A DNA stretch of 64,000 bases, from NCBI RefSeq assembly GCF_002224675.1, contig NZ_NMPZ01000011.1:1-64000 (forward strand), written 5' to 3'. Shown piece after piece: positions 53,101 to 61,674 of this stretch (position 1 is its first letter; each line of letters begins with the position of its first letter). The notes beneath the pieces were generated by a model. That model was not told the origin of the DNA. It made no database searches and saw nothing but the letters and a program-made list of their open reading frames with translations. A program made the position numbers and the translations under genes. The DNA is from Segatella copri (GTDB lineage: Bacteria > Bacteroidota > Bacteroidia > Bacteroidales > Bacteroidaceae).

Positions 53101-53445
53101 AGCCTGAGACACACGGTTCTGTACGTTGACCGCAGCCATATCAGGGTCAGAACCCTGCTTGAAGTAAACGGTGATCTGAGCAAAACCAGAGTTAGACGCG
53201 GAAGAGGTCATATAAGTCATGTTCTCCACACCGTTGATACTCTCCTCCAGCGGAGCAACGACAGAGTTCAACACCGTCTGGGCATCTGCACCCGTATAGG
53301 TAGCAGTTACCGTGATGGTAGGCGGCGCGATATTCGGATACTGCTCGATAGGCAGCGATACCAAGCCGATAATACCCAGCAAGACGAAGAAGATGGAAAC
53401 CACCGTCGAAAGTACCGGGCGCTTTATAAAGTTTGTAAATGACAT
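50179..53445 (-). CDS. RND-family multidrug efflux pump (HAE1, AcrB-like)
   Basis: Proton-driven inner-membrane exporter of hydrophobic compounds. The 1088-residue chain has twelve membrane helices in the usual 1+5, 1+5 layout and two large periplasmic loops. Visible hallmarks are FIKRPVLSTVVSIF at the start, the proton-relay Asp pair in LLAIAIVVDDAIVVVEAV (TM4), and NAILIVQFALE near TM10-11. Substrates cannot be predicted. It is the middle gene of the adaptor-pump-channel operon. Confidence 0.96.
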   Translation of the reverse strand: MSFTNFIKRPVLSTVVSIFFVLLGIIGLVSLPIEQYPNIAPPTITVTATYTGADAQTVLNSVVAPLEESINGVENMTYMTSSASNSGFAQITVYFKQGSDPDMAAVNVQNRVSQAQSLLPAEVTKVGVTVTKRQSSNVIMFALTTDDGRYDDQFVTNYALINVIPQLKRINGVGDVQSPSTRNYSMRIWLKPEKMKEFGLVPSDVSQALAEQNIEAAPGSFGESSDMQYEYTLRYKGRLKTPLEYENILIKSNTSGQTLRLGEIAKVELGGLQYNVNLLNDGQPAVMGMVQQIAGSNATQIASDVKKTLDELEKSYPPGLKNVILMDVTEFLFASIEEVIFTLIITLVLVFIVVYIFLQDFRSTLIPMIAVPVALIGTFLFLWIFGFSINLLTLSALLLAIAIVVDDAIVVVEAVHAKLDQGYKSALTAAIDAMNEISSAIISITLVMSAVFVPVSFIGGTSGYFYREFGVTMAVSIVISAINALTLSPALCAVLLKPHEEGHEKKMSFVDRFHAGFNYQFDKITNKYKGGVKWVINHGIIAGSLVAVSIVGLVALMGTTKTGLVPDEDTGTIFACISTAPGTSQERTAEVVKQVDKMLASNPAIATRNAIMGYSFIGGAGSNQGTIIVKLKPFEERPGGFFHRIKEACTGGGIEALFVNPMEYTSVLGMIYKQTAAIKDAQVLAFAPPMISGFSMQNGITMTMQDKTGGDLNKFFDNVKKFLAELNKRPEIQTAQTQYNPNYPQYMVDVDVAKTKQAGISPSSVLSVMQGYLGGLYASNFNAYGKLYRVMIQAGPESRMRPDDLSKIYVRCSDGTMSPVSEFVNLKKIYGPANITRFNLFTSMDVSVTPNSGYSTGDGMKAIAEVAKETLPEGYGYEYSGLTRSEAESSNSTGLIFALCIVFVYLILSAQYESYILPLSVVLSIPFGLAGAFIFTNIFGHSNDIYMQISLIMLIGLLAKNAILIVQFALERRRTGMAIKYSAILGAGARLRPILMTSLAMVIGLLPLMFASGVGKNGNQTLGAAAVGGMLIGTICQIFVVPALFALFQWLQEKLTPLKFEDELNEEAAAELVQYANAAHHKKGIEKK

Positions 53446-53478
53446 AATTTACTATTTTTCTTTATACCTTATTATATA

Positions 53479-54690
53479 TTACTTCTTTCCGCCCATAGCA
53501 GTAGCGAAGGCATGAGCGTTATCCTGAGACTCAGCCAACTTGGCAGCCTCAGCAATCTTCTGATTGTAACGCTCCAGAGTGATAGGCTTAATCTGCTGAC
53601 CATCGGTCAACTTGGTGATACCCTTCAATACGATGCGGTCGCCTACATGAAGACCAGAAGTTACGATATAGTTCTTGCCATCATCCTGTGGATTTACCTT
53701 GATCTCAGAATACTTCACCTTGTTATCCTTGGTTACGATGTAAACGAAAATCTTATCCTGAATCTGAGAGCAAGCCTCCTGAGGGATGACGATAGCACTG
53801 TTATGATCGTTAGGAACCACGATAGAACCTGCACCACCACTCTTCAGCAACTTCTCTGGGTTAGCGAAGTGAGCGATGAGAGAGATAGAACCAGAAGTTG
53901 CATCGATGACACCACTCATCTTGACTACCTTACCTGGGTGATTATAGATAGAACCATCTGCCAACTGCAACTTAACTGCTGGGAACGCAGCGATAGCAGC
54001 CTGAACACTACCATTGGTCTTAGACATGCTCAAGATCTGAGACTCAGAGAGTGAGAAGAATACCTCCATGGTGCTGATGTTGGAAACGGTTGTCAGAGCC
54101 TGGCCAGAAGCGCTTACCAAAGCACCAACCTTGAAAGGAAGGCTACCTACAACACCGGCAGAAGGGCTGGTAACAGTACACCAAGCCAACTGCTCACGGG
54201 CTGAAGCCAGAGCAGCCTCTGCCTGAGCTACCTGTGCCTTAGCGGTTGCATAGCTGTTAGCTGCTGTAGAAAGTTCATATTCACCAATAATCTTGCTATC
54301 ATACAACTTCTTGTTGTTCTGGTAAGTCAACTTTGCTGTGTTAGCCTGAGCCTTGGCAGTATTGACAGCGGCAGCAGCTGAACGGACTGCAGCCTGATAG
54401 GTCTCGCTATCGATAGAGAACAAAGCCTGACCTGCTGAAACAGTCTGACCCTCATGTACAAAAACCTTTGTAATGAAGCCAGAAACCTTAGGACGAACCT
54501 CTACATCCTGAATACCCTTGATGGTAGCAGGATAGGTAGTCTGCAATGCGGCGCTAGAAGTACCGATGGTAGCCACGGCAAACTCATCATCGCCGAAGTC
54601 TGGTAAACCACCCTTCTTACTTCCACCACATGATGTCAAAGCAGCAAGAACACAAACTGCTGCAACAAACAAAACGTTTTTAATTTTCAT
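53479..54690 (-). CDS. RND efflux periplasmic adaptor (membrane-fusion lipoprotein)
   Basis: Bridges pump and outer-membrane channel. The 403-residue product has a lipoprotein signal (lipobox ALTSC, Cys about 21). An N-terminal barrel/lipoyl half includes VRPKVSGFITKVFVHEGQ. The coiled-coil hairpin (about 100-165) is rich in Ala, and the second lipoyl half contains WCTVTSPSAGVVGSLPFKVG. Beta-barrel and membrane-proximal domains end the chain. First gene of the operon. Confidence 0.94.
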   Translation of the reverse strand: MKIKNVLFVAAVCVLAALTSCGGSKKGGLPDFGDDEFAVATIGTSSAALQTTYPATIKGIQDVEVRPKVSGFITKVFVHEGQTVSAGQALFSIDSETYQAAVRSAAAAVNTAKAQANTAKLTYQNNKKLYDSKIIGEYELSTAANSYATAKAQVAQAEAALASAREQLAWCTVTSPSAGVVGSLPFKVGALVSASGQALTTVSNISTMEVFFSLSESQILSMSKTNGSVQAAIAAFPAVKLQLADGSIYNHPGKVVKMSGVIDATSGSISLIAHFANPEKLLKSGGAGSIVVPNDHNSAIVIPQEACSQIQDKIFVYIVTKDNKVKYSEIKVNPQDDGKNYIVTSGLHVGDRIVLKGITKLTDGQQIKPITLERYNQKIAEAAKLAESQDNAHAFATAMGGKK

Positions 54691-54810
54691 ACCTACTTAT
54701 ATTATAATTTATTATTTTATGTCATACCTTATTATATATACCGCCCTCTGACGGAAACTGAAACAATGCTTTTAGTTTTAAAAAGCGGTGCAAAATTACG
54801 AATAATAAAC

Positions 54811-54839
54811 GAATAACGGCTCGCAGGGAGCCGTTATTT
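54811..54839 (-). terminator. Terminator of the CCA-type nucleotidyltransferase gene
   Basis: AATAACGGCTC (54812-54822) and GAGCCGTTATT (54828-54838) form an 11-bp perfect stem with a 5-nt loop, 10 nt past the stop. On the minus strand it exits into a T-rich run. Confidence 0.8.
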
Positions 54840-54847
54840 AACAAAAA

Positions 54848-56302
54848 TTATTCTCTGTTTAAGTTTTCTGCCATATTCAGCCCCATATCCTGGGCTTTCT
54901 TCATCAGGAGTTCCATCAGCGGCTCGCGCTCGTTAGCCACCTTGTTGTCCAACACGGCATCCTTGAGATACTGCTTCAGTACGCCTACTTCGCGGCATGG
55001 CTTGAGCTGGAACATCTCCATGATTTCATTGCCGTCGATACATGGCTGGAGCAGTCGCTTGTAGTCACGTTCCTGAAGATCAACCAGTTTTTCGCGCACC
55101 ATCTTGAAGTTATCCAGGAATCGCTGCTTGCGCACCTGATTCTTGCTGGTGATATCAGCTTCGCAAAGCGTCATCAGGTCGTTGATGTCATCACCCGCAT
55201 CATTCAGCAGTCGGCGCACGGCACTGTCAGTCACCTCTTCATCCGCTATCACAATCGGACGCATGTGGAGCTCCACCAGCTTCTGCACATACTTCATCTT
55301 GGCATCCATCGGCAGTTTCATACGGCGGAAGATGTTAGGAATCATCTTGGCACCGATAATGTTATGGCTGTAGAAAGTCCATCCGATGTTGTTGTCCCAT
55401 CGCTTGCTCCTCGGCTTTCCTATATCATGGAAAAGGGCAGCCCAGCGGAGCCAGAGGTTATCAGAATGCTTGCACACATTCTCCAAAACCTCCATCGTAT
55501 GGTCGTAATTGTTCTTGTGGGCTTTTCCGTTGCGGGTCTCCACCTTATCCATCGCCACCAGTTCCGGCAGGATGAGATCGAGCAGTCCGGTATCCTTCAG
55601 ATAATAGAAGCCGCTGCTGGGATGCTTGGAGAGCATGATCTTGTTCATCTCGTCGCAGATACGCTCGCCACTGATAATCTTCAGTCGTTCGGCATTGCGC
55701 GAGAGAGCGGCATAAGTCTCATCTTCTATCTGGAAATTGAGCTGGGTAGCAAAACGTACACATCTCATCATACGGAGCGGGTCATCAGAAAAGGTGATAT
55801 CCGGATCGAGCGGAGTGGCGATGATGCCATCTTCCAGGTCATAGACACCGTCGAAAGGATCAACGAGTTCACCAAAACGGTCCTTGTTCAGGCAGACCGC
55901 CATAGCATTGATGGTGAAGTCTCGGCGGTTCTGGTCATCCTCCAGGGTTCCATCCTCTACAATCGGCTTGCGCGAATCACGGTTGTAACTTTCCTTTCGT
56001 GCACCCACGAACTCTACTTCAGTATCCTTATACTTAACCTGTGCGGTTCCGAAATTTCGGAACACCGAGAGATGTGCCTTCTTGCCCAGCTTCTTCTTGA
56101 GGGCAGAAGCCACCTCAATTCCGCTACCCACCACCACGACATCGATGTCATTGGAAGGGCGCTCCAGGAAGAGGTCGCGCACATATCCACCTACTACATA
56201 GCATTCCACAGACAGCGCATCCGCCGCCTCTGAAATCTCGTGAAAAATATCCTTATCTAGTATTTGCGCCAGTTCGGCATTGGTCAAATTTCTCATACTC
56301 AT
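54848..56302 (-). CDS. CCA tRNA nucleotidyltransferase / poly(A) polymerase family with HD domain
   Basis: Adds or repairs the 3' CCA of tRNAs. The start is set at ATG 56302 (or 56296), because the promoter at 56316-56347 lies inside the longer open frame and the family begins near MRNLTNAE. The nucleotidyltransferase head has GGYVRDLFL, RPSNDIDVV (catalytic Asp pair) and RRDFTINAMAV. A neck and body region follows (DPDITFSDDPLRMMRCVRFA). An HD domain (about 265-385) includes NYDHTMEV and LFHDIGKP. The resulting 484-residue length suits the HD-containing bacterial form. Confidence 0.92.
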   Translation of the reverse strand: MSMRNLTNAELAQILDKDIFHEISEAADALSVECYVVGGYVRDLFLERPSNDIDVVVVGSGIEVASALKKKLGKKAHLSVFRNFGTAQVKYKDTEVEFVGARKESYNRDSRKPIVEDGTLEDDQNRRDFTINAMAVCLNKDRFGELVDPFDGVYDLEDGIIATPLDPDITFSDDPLRMMRCVRFATQLNFQIEDETYAALSRNAERLKIISGERICDEMNKIMLSKHPSSGFYYLKDTGLLDLILPELVAMDKVETRNGKAHKNNYDHTMEVLENVCKHSDNLWLRWAALFHDIGKPRSKRWDNNIGWTFYSHNIIGAKMIPNIFRRMKLPMDAKMKYVQKLVELHMRPIVIADEEVTDSAVRRLLNDAGDDINDLMTLCEADITSKNQVRKQRFLDNFKMVREKLVDLQERDYKRLLQPCIDGNEIMEMFQLKPCREVGVLKQYLKDAVLDNKVANEREPLMELLMKKAQDMGLNMAENLNRE

Positions 56303-56315
56303 TTTATTTCGGGGT

Positions 56316-56347
56316 GCAAAGTTACTGCAAATCGAAGACAATACAAA
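56316..56347 (-). promoter_or_regulatory. Promoter of the CCA-type nucleotidyltransferase gene
   Basis: On the minus strand, TTTG (56344-56347), 19 nt, TAACTTTGC (56316-56324). It places the transcript start only about 7-13 nt before the chosen ATG and so argues against the upstream start at 56428. Confidence 0.7.
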
Positions 56348-56436
56348 ATAAAAAAGCACTTTTTTTATTTTTATTGTTGAGATGCAGCGTAACTTGTCTA
56401 AAGTTACTGCAAATAATGTAAAATACAAAATAAATA

Positions 56437-56469
56437 TTTGGCTATTTCACAATAAATGCGTAAATTTGC
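56437..56469 (+). promoter_or_regulatory. Promoter of the DUF1599-tpiA-folE region
   Basis: TTTG (56437-56440), 20 nt, TAAATTTGC (56461-56469). It lies inside the longer open frame from 56456, so the gene start is set at 56489. Confidence 0.75.
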
Positions 56470-56488
56470 ACCGAATTTCGAAATTATT

Positions 56489-57037
56489 ATGGCAGATTTA
56501 TTGAAAACAGAACAGCAGTTTAAAGTTGTTATGGGAGAATGTAGAACGTTATTTGAGAAGAAGCTTCACGATTATGGAGCCTCTTGGAGAATTCTGCGTC
56601 CATCTTCCTTAACCGACCAACTCTATATCAAGGCGAAGCGCATCCGCTCGCTTGAAATCAAGAAAGAATCACTCGTAGGCGAAGGCATCCGTCCGGAGTT
56701 TATCGCGCTTATTAATTATGGTATCGTAGGACTCATCCAGCTGGAAAAACCATTCGTAGATGAAGTAGATATGACACCGGAAGAGGCGATGAAGCTCTAC
56801 GACAAGCACGCCCAGGAAGCCCTGCAACTGATGCTCAAGAAGAATCACGACTACGACGAGGCCTGGCGATCGATGCGAGTGAGCAGCTATACCGACTTTA
56901 TTCTCACCAAGATACAGCGAGTAAAGGAAATCGAGGATATCGCAGGAGCCACACTCGTATCAGAAGGCATTGATGCCAACTATATGGACATCATCAACTA
57001 CGCAGTTTTCGGTGCCATCAAAATGGGAGAAAAGTAA
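56489..57037 (+). CDS. DUF1599 protein with two repeats
   Basis: A 182-residue cytosolic protein with two copies of the DUF1599 unit: KLHDYGASWRILRPSSLTDQ and IKAKRIRSLE in the first half, KNHDYDEAWRSMRVSSYTDF and TKIQRVKEIE in the second. Each repeat ends with a conserved INY(G/A)V-F/GxI stretch. Function is unknown. It precedes the DoxX-TpiA frame, a gene order that I recall as conserved in Bacteroidales. Start chosen from the promoter position. Confidence 0.88.
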   Translation: MADLLKTEQQFKVVMGECRTLFEKKLHDYGASWRILRPSSLTDQLYIKAKRIRSLEIKKESLVGEGIRPEFIALINYGIVGLIQLEKPFVDEVDMTPEEAMKLYDKHAQEALQLMLKKNHDYDEAWRSMRVSSYTDFILTKIQRVKEIEDIAGATLVSEGIDANYMDIINYAVFGAIKMGEK

Positions 57038-57094
57038 GAAGGCTCATCCTATAAAAAAGAAGGTTCATTCTATCAGGTAAAAGAGGAAAATGAT

Positions 57095-59179
57095 ATGACA
57101 GCAAAGCAGATTATAACAAAAACAGCGGTGAATATCGGGCGACTGCTCGTGGCTGTAACCTTCATCTTCTCAGGATTCGTGAAGGGAATGGATCCACTGG
57201 GCACGCAATACAAGATAACCGACTATCTGGAAGCGCTGCATATCGACTGGATGTTTCCCGACTGGAGCACCCTGGTGATGTCGGTACTGCTTGCCACTGC
57301 CGAGTTTGCCATCGGTATCTTCCTTCTCTTCGCCATCCGGCGGAGACTGACGAGCAAGATTACCCTTGCCGTGATGATCGTGATGACGCTGATTACACTC
57401 TGGATCGTCATCGCAGACCCAGTAAAGGATTGCGGATGCTTCGGTGATGCCGTAGTGCTCACCAATATGGAGACATTCATCAAGAACATCATCCTCCTGA
57501 TATTCGCCATCCTGCTCTGGAGAAAGCCGCTGGAGATGCCGAGACTCATTTCGAGACAGACACAGTGGGTGGTGATCAACTACACCTTCCTCTTCTCCAT
57601 CGTGATGAGCACCTGGAGCCTATGGTATCTGCCGCAGTTCGACTTCCGCCCTTATCACATCGGTGCCAACATAGCCAAGGGTATGGAGATTCCGAAGGGA
57701 GCCAAGCAGCCGAAGTTTGACACCACCTTCATCCTGGAGAAGAACGGCGAACGGAAGGAGTTTACGATAGACAACTATCCCGACTCTACCTGGACCTTCA
57801 TCGACAGCAAGACGGTGCAGACCGAAGAAGGCTACGTGCCTCCTATCCACGACTTCAGCATAGAAGATATGAAGACGGGCGAAGACATCACCCAGGAAGT
57901 GATTCACCGCAAGGGCTACACCTTCCTGCTCATCTCGCCACATCTCGACTTTGCCGATGACAGCAACTTCGGAAGCATCGACGAGATATACGAATATGCC
58001 ACCGACCATGGATATCCATTCCTCTGCCTCACGGCAAGTACGGAGAAAGCCATCAGGCACTGGCAAGACATCACGGGAGCGGAATACCCGTTCTACATCA
58101 CAGACGAGACGACGCTGAAGACCGTGATACGCAGCAACCCGGGACTGCTGCTGCTGAAAGACGGAACCATCATCCGGAAATGGAGCCACAACGACCTGCC
58201 TAAGATGGCAGACCTGGCAGGCAAGCCGCTGGAGAAGACCGAAATCGGCAAGATGCCGGAAGTAAGTGCCGCCAAGAAGATAGCCGGCATCATCTCCTGG
58301 TTTGTCATCCCGCTGGTACTCCTTACCATCGCCGACCGGCTTTGGGCATGGGGCGCCTGGATCAGAAAGAAAGAGAATTCAAACAGAATATTATCAACTT
58401 TTAAAAAGAAAAGAAAAATGAGAAAGAAAATTGTAGCAGGTAACTGGAAAATGAACATGAACCTGCAGGACGGTGTTGCTCTCGCTAAGGAGATCAACGA
58501 GGCATTGGTAGCTGACAAGCCAAACTGTGACGTAGTAATCTGTACTCCATTCATCCACTTGGCTTCTGTAGCTCAGGTTTTGGATTCAGAGATTGTAGGT
58601 CTCGGTGCTGAGAACTGCGCTGACAAGGCTAAGGGTGCTTTCACAGGTGAGGTTTCAGCTGAGATGGTAAAGAGCACAGGTGCTCAGTACGTTATTCTCG
58701 GTCACTCAGAGCGTCGTCAGTACTATGGCGAGACTGCAGAGATCCTGAAGGAGAAGGTAGAGTTGGCTTTGGCTAACGGTTTGAAGGTTATCTTCTGCTG
58801 CGGTGAGACTCTCGAGGAGCGTGAGGCTGAGAAGCAGAACGAGGTTGTTAAGGCTGAGTTGGAGGGTTCAGTATTCCACTTGAGCGCTGACGCTTGGAAG
58901 AACATCATCCTCGCTTACGAGCCAATCTGGGCTATCGGTACAGGTAAGACTGCTACTTCTGACCAGGCTGAGGAGATGTTGGCATACATCCGCTCAATCG
59001 TAGCAGAGAAGTATGGCAACGAGGCTGCTGAGGAGACATCTATCCTCTACGGTGGTAGCTGCAAGGCTAGCAACGCTCCTGAGCTCTTCGCTAAGCCAAA
59101 CATCGACGGTGGTTTGATCGGTGGTGCTTCTTTGAAGGCTGCTGATTTCAAGGGTATCATCGACGCTTGGAAGAAGTAA
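57095..59179 (+). CDS. Continuous frame: DoxX/MauE-like membrane protein (BT_3928-type) running into triosephosphate isomerase
   Basis: One open frame of 694 codons with two distinct parts. Residues 1-441 form a membrane protein: four N-terminal helices (about 13-150) with the DCGCFG motif of MauE/DoxX-type proteins, then helix near 165-180, a periplasmic thioredoxin-like domain (about 200-385), and a helix near 400-420. This corresponds to the BT_3928 group, a putative redox or respiratory accessory. Residues 442-694 are complete TpiA. The linker [15 protein letters not shown] looks like translated spacer. No in-frame stop separates them. Codon use shifts abruptly at the junction. It may be a true fusion or two independently translated products; a sequencing error removing a stop is also possible. 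Confidence 0.8.
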   Translation: MTAKQIITKTAVNIGRLLVAVTFIFSGFVKGMDPLGTQYKITDYLEALHIDWMFPDWSTLVMSVLLATAEFAIGIFLLFAIRRRLTSKITLAVMIVMTLITLWIVIADPVKDCGCFGDAVVLTNMETFIKNIILLIFAILLWRKPLEMPRLISRQTQWVVINYTFLFSIVMSTWSLWYLPQFDFRPYHIGANIAKGMEIPKGAKQPKFDTTFILEKNGERKEFTIDNYPDSTWTFIDSKTVQTEEGYVPPIHDFSIEDMKTGEDITQEVIHRKGYTFLLISPHLDFADDSNFGSIDEIYEYATDHGYPFLCLTASTEKAIRHWQDITGAEYPFYITDETTLKTVIRSNPGLLLLKDGTIIRKWSHNDLPKMADLAGKPLEKTEIGKMPEVSAAKKIAGIISWFVIPLVLLTIADRLWAWGAWIRKKENSNRILSTFKKKRKMRKKIVAGNWKMNMNLQDGVALAKEINEALVADKPNCDVVICTPFIHLASVAQVLDSEIVGLGAENCADKAKGAFTGEVSAEMVKSTGAQYVILGHSERRQYYGETAEILKEKVELALANGLKVIFCCGETLEEREAEKQNEVVKAELEGSVFHLSADAWKNIILAYEPIWAIGTGKTATSDQAEEMLAYIRSIVAEKYGNEAAEETSILYGGSCKASNAPELFAKPNIDGGLIGGASLKAADFKGIIDAWKK
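58418..59179 (+). CDS. tpiA: Triosephosphate isomerase (internal start within the 57095-59179 frame)
   Basis: Interconverts dihydroxyacetone phosphate and glyceraldehyde 3-phosphate in glycolysis. Starting at the ATG at 58418, the product is 253 residues, exactly the usual length. The catalytic residues are present: Lys in GNWKMNM, His in [13 protein letters not shown], and Glu in [11 protein letters not shown]; the phosphate loop is [11 protein letters not shown] and GLIGGASL. The start follows an A-rich tract (AAGAAAAGAAAA), the kind of leader found before strongly translated Bacteroidota genes. Codons are heavily GCT/GGT/GTT biased, unlike the GCC/GGC-rich upstream half, which supports separate high-level translation. 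Confidence 0.9.
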   Translation: MRKKIVAGNWKMNMNLQDGVALAKEINEALVADKPNCDVVICTPFIHLASVAQVLDSEIVGLGAENCADKAKGAFTGEVSAEMVKSTGAQYVILGHSERRQYYGETAEILKEKVELALANGLKVIFCCGETLEEREAEKQNEVVKAELEGSVFHLSADAWKNIILAYEPIWAIGTGKTATSDQAEEMLAYIRSIVAEKYGNEAAEETSILYGGSCKASNAPELFAKPNIDGGLIGGASLKAADFKGIIDAWKK

Positions 59180-59198
59180 TCTCACAAGGATATTTACC

Positions 59199-59233
59199 AA
59201 AGGGGATGCCTTCTTTCCTGGGGGCATCCCTTT
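59199..59233 (+). terminator. tpiA terminator
   Basis: AAAGGGGATGCC (59199-59210) pairs with GGCATCCCTTT (59223-59233), 19 nt past the stop. Confidence 0.75.
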
Positions 59234-59291
59234 CCCTATCTTTATAGGATGACAGAAGCAGATTGCTGACACATTATATATTAATAAAAGG

Positions 59292-59308
59292 TATATATAT
59301 ATATATAT
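59292..59308. repeat. (TA)8 simple repeat upstream of the SPOR gene
   Basis: Eight TA units plus a trailing T, ending 16 nt before the ATG at 59325. A perfect dinucleotide tract in a leader can vary in length by slippage. Confidence 0.7.
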
Positions 59309-59324
59309 TAAATAAGGTATAGTC

Positions 59325-60038
59325 ATGAAACAATTCGTCACATTATTGATTTTCATCCTCTGCTCATCTATCCAGATGAATGCGCAGACTTACTTGGATC
59401 ATCTCAAGCAGAAGAATCCAGGACAGGGTGTCGTGACCGTACACCAAAGCAAGGCTATCGACGAATTGGTGAACGGAAAACAGGTTCCAACCCATACGAA
59501 TCAGGTGAATCCACAGGACGATAAGACTAAGACTACCCCACAACCACAGAAGAAACCAACAGATACTCAGCATAAAGAAGTAACTCCAGCTGCCCAGCAC
59601 AAGCAGACTCCGGACTCTCACAAGCAGACTCCAGACTCGCTCAAGAAGGCCGAGCCACAGCACGAAACTGCCAAGGAGAAACAGCATGGAAACAATGCAC
59701 AGAAGGCTGAGACACATCAGGAAGAAACCGAGATGCCTGTAGTGGACATGCGCAAGAAGATAATGCGCAGAAGCTATAAGGTTACAGGATATAGAGTACA
59801 GATCTTTGCCGGAGGAAACTCACGCAACGACCGACTGAAGGCTGAACAGACGGGCAACAACATCAAGATGAAGTTCCCAGACCAGCCTGTATATGTACAC
59901 TTCTACTCGCCAAGATGGATTTGCCGCATGGGCAACTTCCGCGAACTGGGCGAGGCTAAGAAGGTGCTTGCCAAGGTGAGAGCCCTGGGATACAGACAGG
60001 CATGCCTGGTAAAGGGACAGATTACAGTACAGTATTAA
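59325..60038 (+). CDS. Secreted SPOR-domain protein
   Basis: SPOR domains bind denuded peptidoglycan at septa. The 237-residue product has a signal peptide (1-20, ending MNAQ). A long Lys/Gln/Thr/Pro-rich disordered region (about 45-145) contains the short repeat KQTPDS twice. A C-terminal SPOR domain (about 155-237) shows YRVQIFAGGNSRNDRLKAE, PVYVHFYSPRWICRMGNFR and LGYRQACLVKGQ. Upstream lies a (TA)8 tract and downstream folE after 65 nt. Confidence 0.88.
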   Translation: MKQFVTLLIFILCSSIQMNAQTYLDHLKQKNPGQGVVTVHQSKAIDELVNGKQVPTHTNQVNPQDDKTKTTPQPQKKPTDTQHKEVTPAAQHKQTPDSHKQTPDSLKKAEPQHETAKEKQHGNNAQKAETHQEETEMPVVDMRKKIMRRSYKVTGYRVQIFAGGNSRNDRLKAEQTGNNIKMKFPDQPVYVHFYSPRWICRMGNFRELGEAKKVLAKVRALGYRQACLVKGQITVQY

Positions 60039-60103
60039 AGTGAAGAGTGAAGAATTCAACAGCCTTACTATTCATAAAGTTCAAAATTCAAAGTAAATAA
60101 GAT

Positions 60104-60697
60104 ATGAATCCAGAAACAGAATTTCGCGAGGGATTGGATGAACTCGCAGGACACTATAAGGAAGTATTGAAGCTCCTGGGTGAAGACACAGAGCGCGAAG
60201 GACTTGTCAAGACTCCTATGCGCGTAGCCAAGGCGATGCAGGTATTGACCCGCGGCTACTATCAGGATGCCCACAAGGTGTTGACCGATGCCCTCTTTGA
60301 GGAGAAATACGACCAGATGGTCATTGTGAAGGACATTGATTTCTTCTCTCTCTGCGAGCATCACATGCTGCCTTTCTATGGCAAGGTACACGTGGCTTAC
60401 ATCCCTAACGGCAAGATTACCGGACTGAGCAAGATTGCCCGTGTGGTAGATATCTTCAGCCACCGTCTTCAGGTGCAGGAGCGCCTTACCCAGCAGATCA
60501 AGGACTGCATCCAGGAGACCTTGAATCCTCAGGGAGTGATGGTGGTGATAGAAGCTAAGCACATGTGCATGCAGATGCGTGGCGTGGAGAAGCAGAACTC
60601 CATCACTACTACCAGCGATTACAGCGGCGTATTCAATTCGCTGAACACCCGTCAGGAGTTCATGAGCCTGCTCAGAGGTGAGAGCAAGAGAATCTAA
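60104..60697 (+). CDS. folE: GTP cyclohydrolase I
   Basis: Converts GTP to 7,8-dihydroneopterin triphosphate, the first step of pterin and folate synthesis. The 197-residue chain has the zinc and catalytic motifs [20 protein letters not shown] (key part CEHH), [23 protein letters not shown] and [14 protein letters not shown], with the second zinc Cys in MCMQMRG. xth follows after 16 nt, so they are probably co-transcribed. Confidence 0.97.
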   Translation: MNPETEFREGLDELAGHYKEVLKLLGEDTEREGLVKTPMRVAKAMQVLTRGYYQDAHKVLTDALFEEKYDQMVIVKDIDFFSLCEHHMLPFYGKVHVAYIPNGKITGLSKIARVVDIFSHRLQVQERLTQQIKDCIQETLNPQGVMVVIEAKHMCMQMRGVEKQNSITTTSDYSGVFNSLNTRQEFMSLLRGESKRI

Positions 60698-60713
60698 ATT
60701 AGTTCAAAGTAAT

Positions 60714-61466
60714 ATGAAGTTTATATCCTGGAACGTGAATGGCCTGCGTGCTTGCGTGGGCAAGGACTTCGAGAGCCAGTTCAAGGCGCTCGATGCCGAC
60801 TTCTTCTGCCTGCAGGAGACCAAGATGCAGGAAGGTCAGCTCGACCTGAAATTCGAGGGCTACGAAAGCTACTGGAACTATGCCGAGAAGAAGGGATATT
60901 CGGGCACAGCCATCTATACCCGCCACCAGCCACTGAGCGTGAGCTACGGTATGGGCGTGGAGGAGCACGACCACGAAGGAAGAGTCATCACCTTGGAGTA
61001 TGACAACTTCTATCTCGTAACCTGCTATACCCCGAACTCCCAGACCGAGTTGAAGCGACTGGATTACCGCATGACCTGGGAAGATGATTTCCGCAAGTTC
61101 CTGAAGGCTCTGGATGCCAAGAAGGCTGTGGTGGTCTGCGGCGATCTGAACGTGGCACATCAGGAGATAGATATCAAGAATCCGAAGACCAACCGTCGCA
61201 ATGCCGGTTTTACCGACGAGGAGCGCGAGAAGATGACCGAGCTTCTGAACGATGGTTTTACGGATACCTTCCGCTATCTGCATCCCGAAGAGGTTACCTA
61301 TTCGTGGTGGTCATACCGGTTCAAGGCACGCGAGAAGAATGCCGGCTGGCGCATCGACTACTTCCTGGTATCCGACCGCTTGAGAGAACAGATTACAGAA
61401 GCCAAGATTCATACCGACATCATGGGCAGCGACCACTGCCCGGTAGAGGTTGACCTGGCACTCTAA
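60714..61466 (+). CDS. xth: Exodeoxyribonuclease III (AP endonuclease, ExoA/Xth type)
   Basis: Mg-dependent nuclease cutting at abasic sites and removing 3' blocks in base-excision repair. The start is placed at 60714, which begins MKFISWNVNGLRA as in the family; the frame extends upstream into folE but without homology. Motifs are the metal Glu in LQETKMQ, CGDLNVAH, YTPNSQ, and GSDHCPVEV with the catalytic Asp-His. 250 residues, normal. A strong terminator follows. Confidence 0.96.
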   Translation: MKFISWNVNGLRACVGKDFESQFKALDADFFCLQETKMQEGQLDLKFEGYESYWNYAEKKGYSGTAIYTRHQPLSVSYGMGVEEHDHEGRVITLEYDNFYLVTCYTPNSQTELKRLDYRMTWEDDFRKFLKALDAKKAVVVCGDLNVAHQEIDIKNPKTNRRNAGFTDEEREKMTELLNDGFTDTFRYLHPEEVTYSWWSYRFKAREKNAGWRIDYFLVSDRLREQITEAKIHTDIMGSDHCPVEVDLAL

Positions 61467-61473
61467 ATATTGT

Positions 61474-61510
61474 AAAAAGGTCTGGCGAAATTCATCGCCA
61501 GACCTTTTTT
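61474..61510 (+). terminator. xth terminator
   Basis: AAAAAGGTCTGGCGA and TCGCCAGACCTTTTT form a perfect 15-bp stem with T6 exit. Confidence 0.9.
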
Positions 61511-61539
61511 CAGTTATGCATATATCAGAGAAAAATAAA

Positions 61540-61571
61540 GGGGATGTACCTTCCTCCCGGAAGCCATCCCC
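61540..61571 (-). terminator. Hairpin downstream of the MORN-like gene
   Basis: GGGGATG (61540-61546) and CATCCCC (61565-61571), with inner TTCC/GGAA. On the minus strand it exits into a T-rich run. Between it and the gene, 61609-61675 holds short imperfect repeats of AGAGAGATTTTCTATT and GATCTTCTA. Confidence 0.55.
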
Positions 61572-61674
61572 ATATTGGTCATATCAACATAAAATTTTAA
61601 TTTATATAAGAGAGATTTTTCTATTAATTTAAGAGAGATTTTCTATTCTAGTGATCTTCTATTCTAGAGATCTT

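Noticed and set aside
56302-56428. Longer cca start at 56428
   Set aside because: The promoter at 56316-56347 lies within this extension and the extra residues are not family-like.
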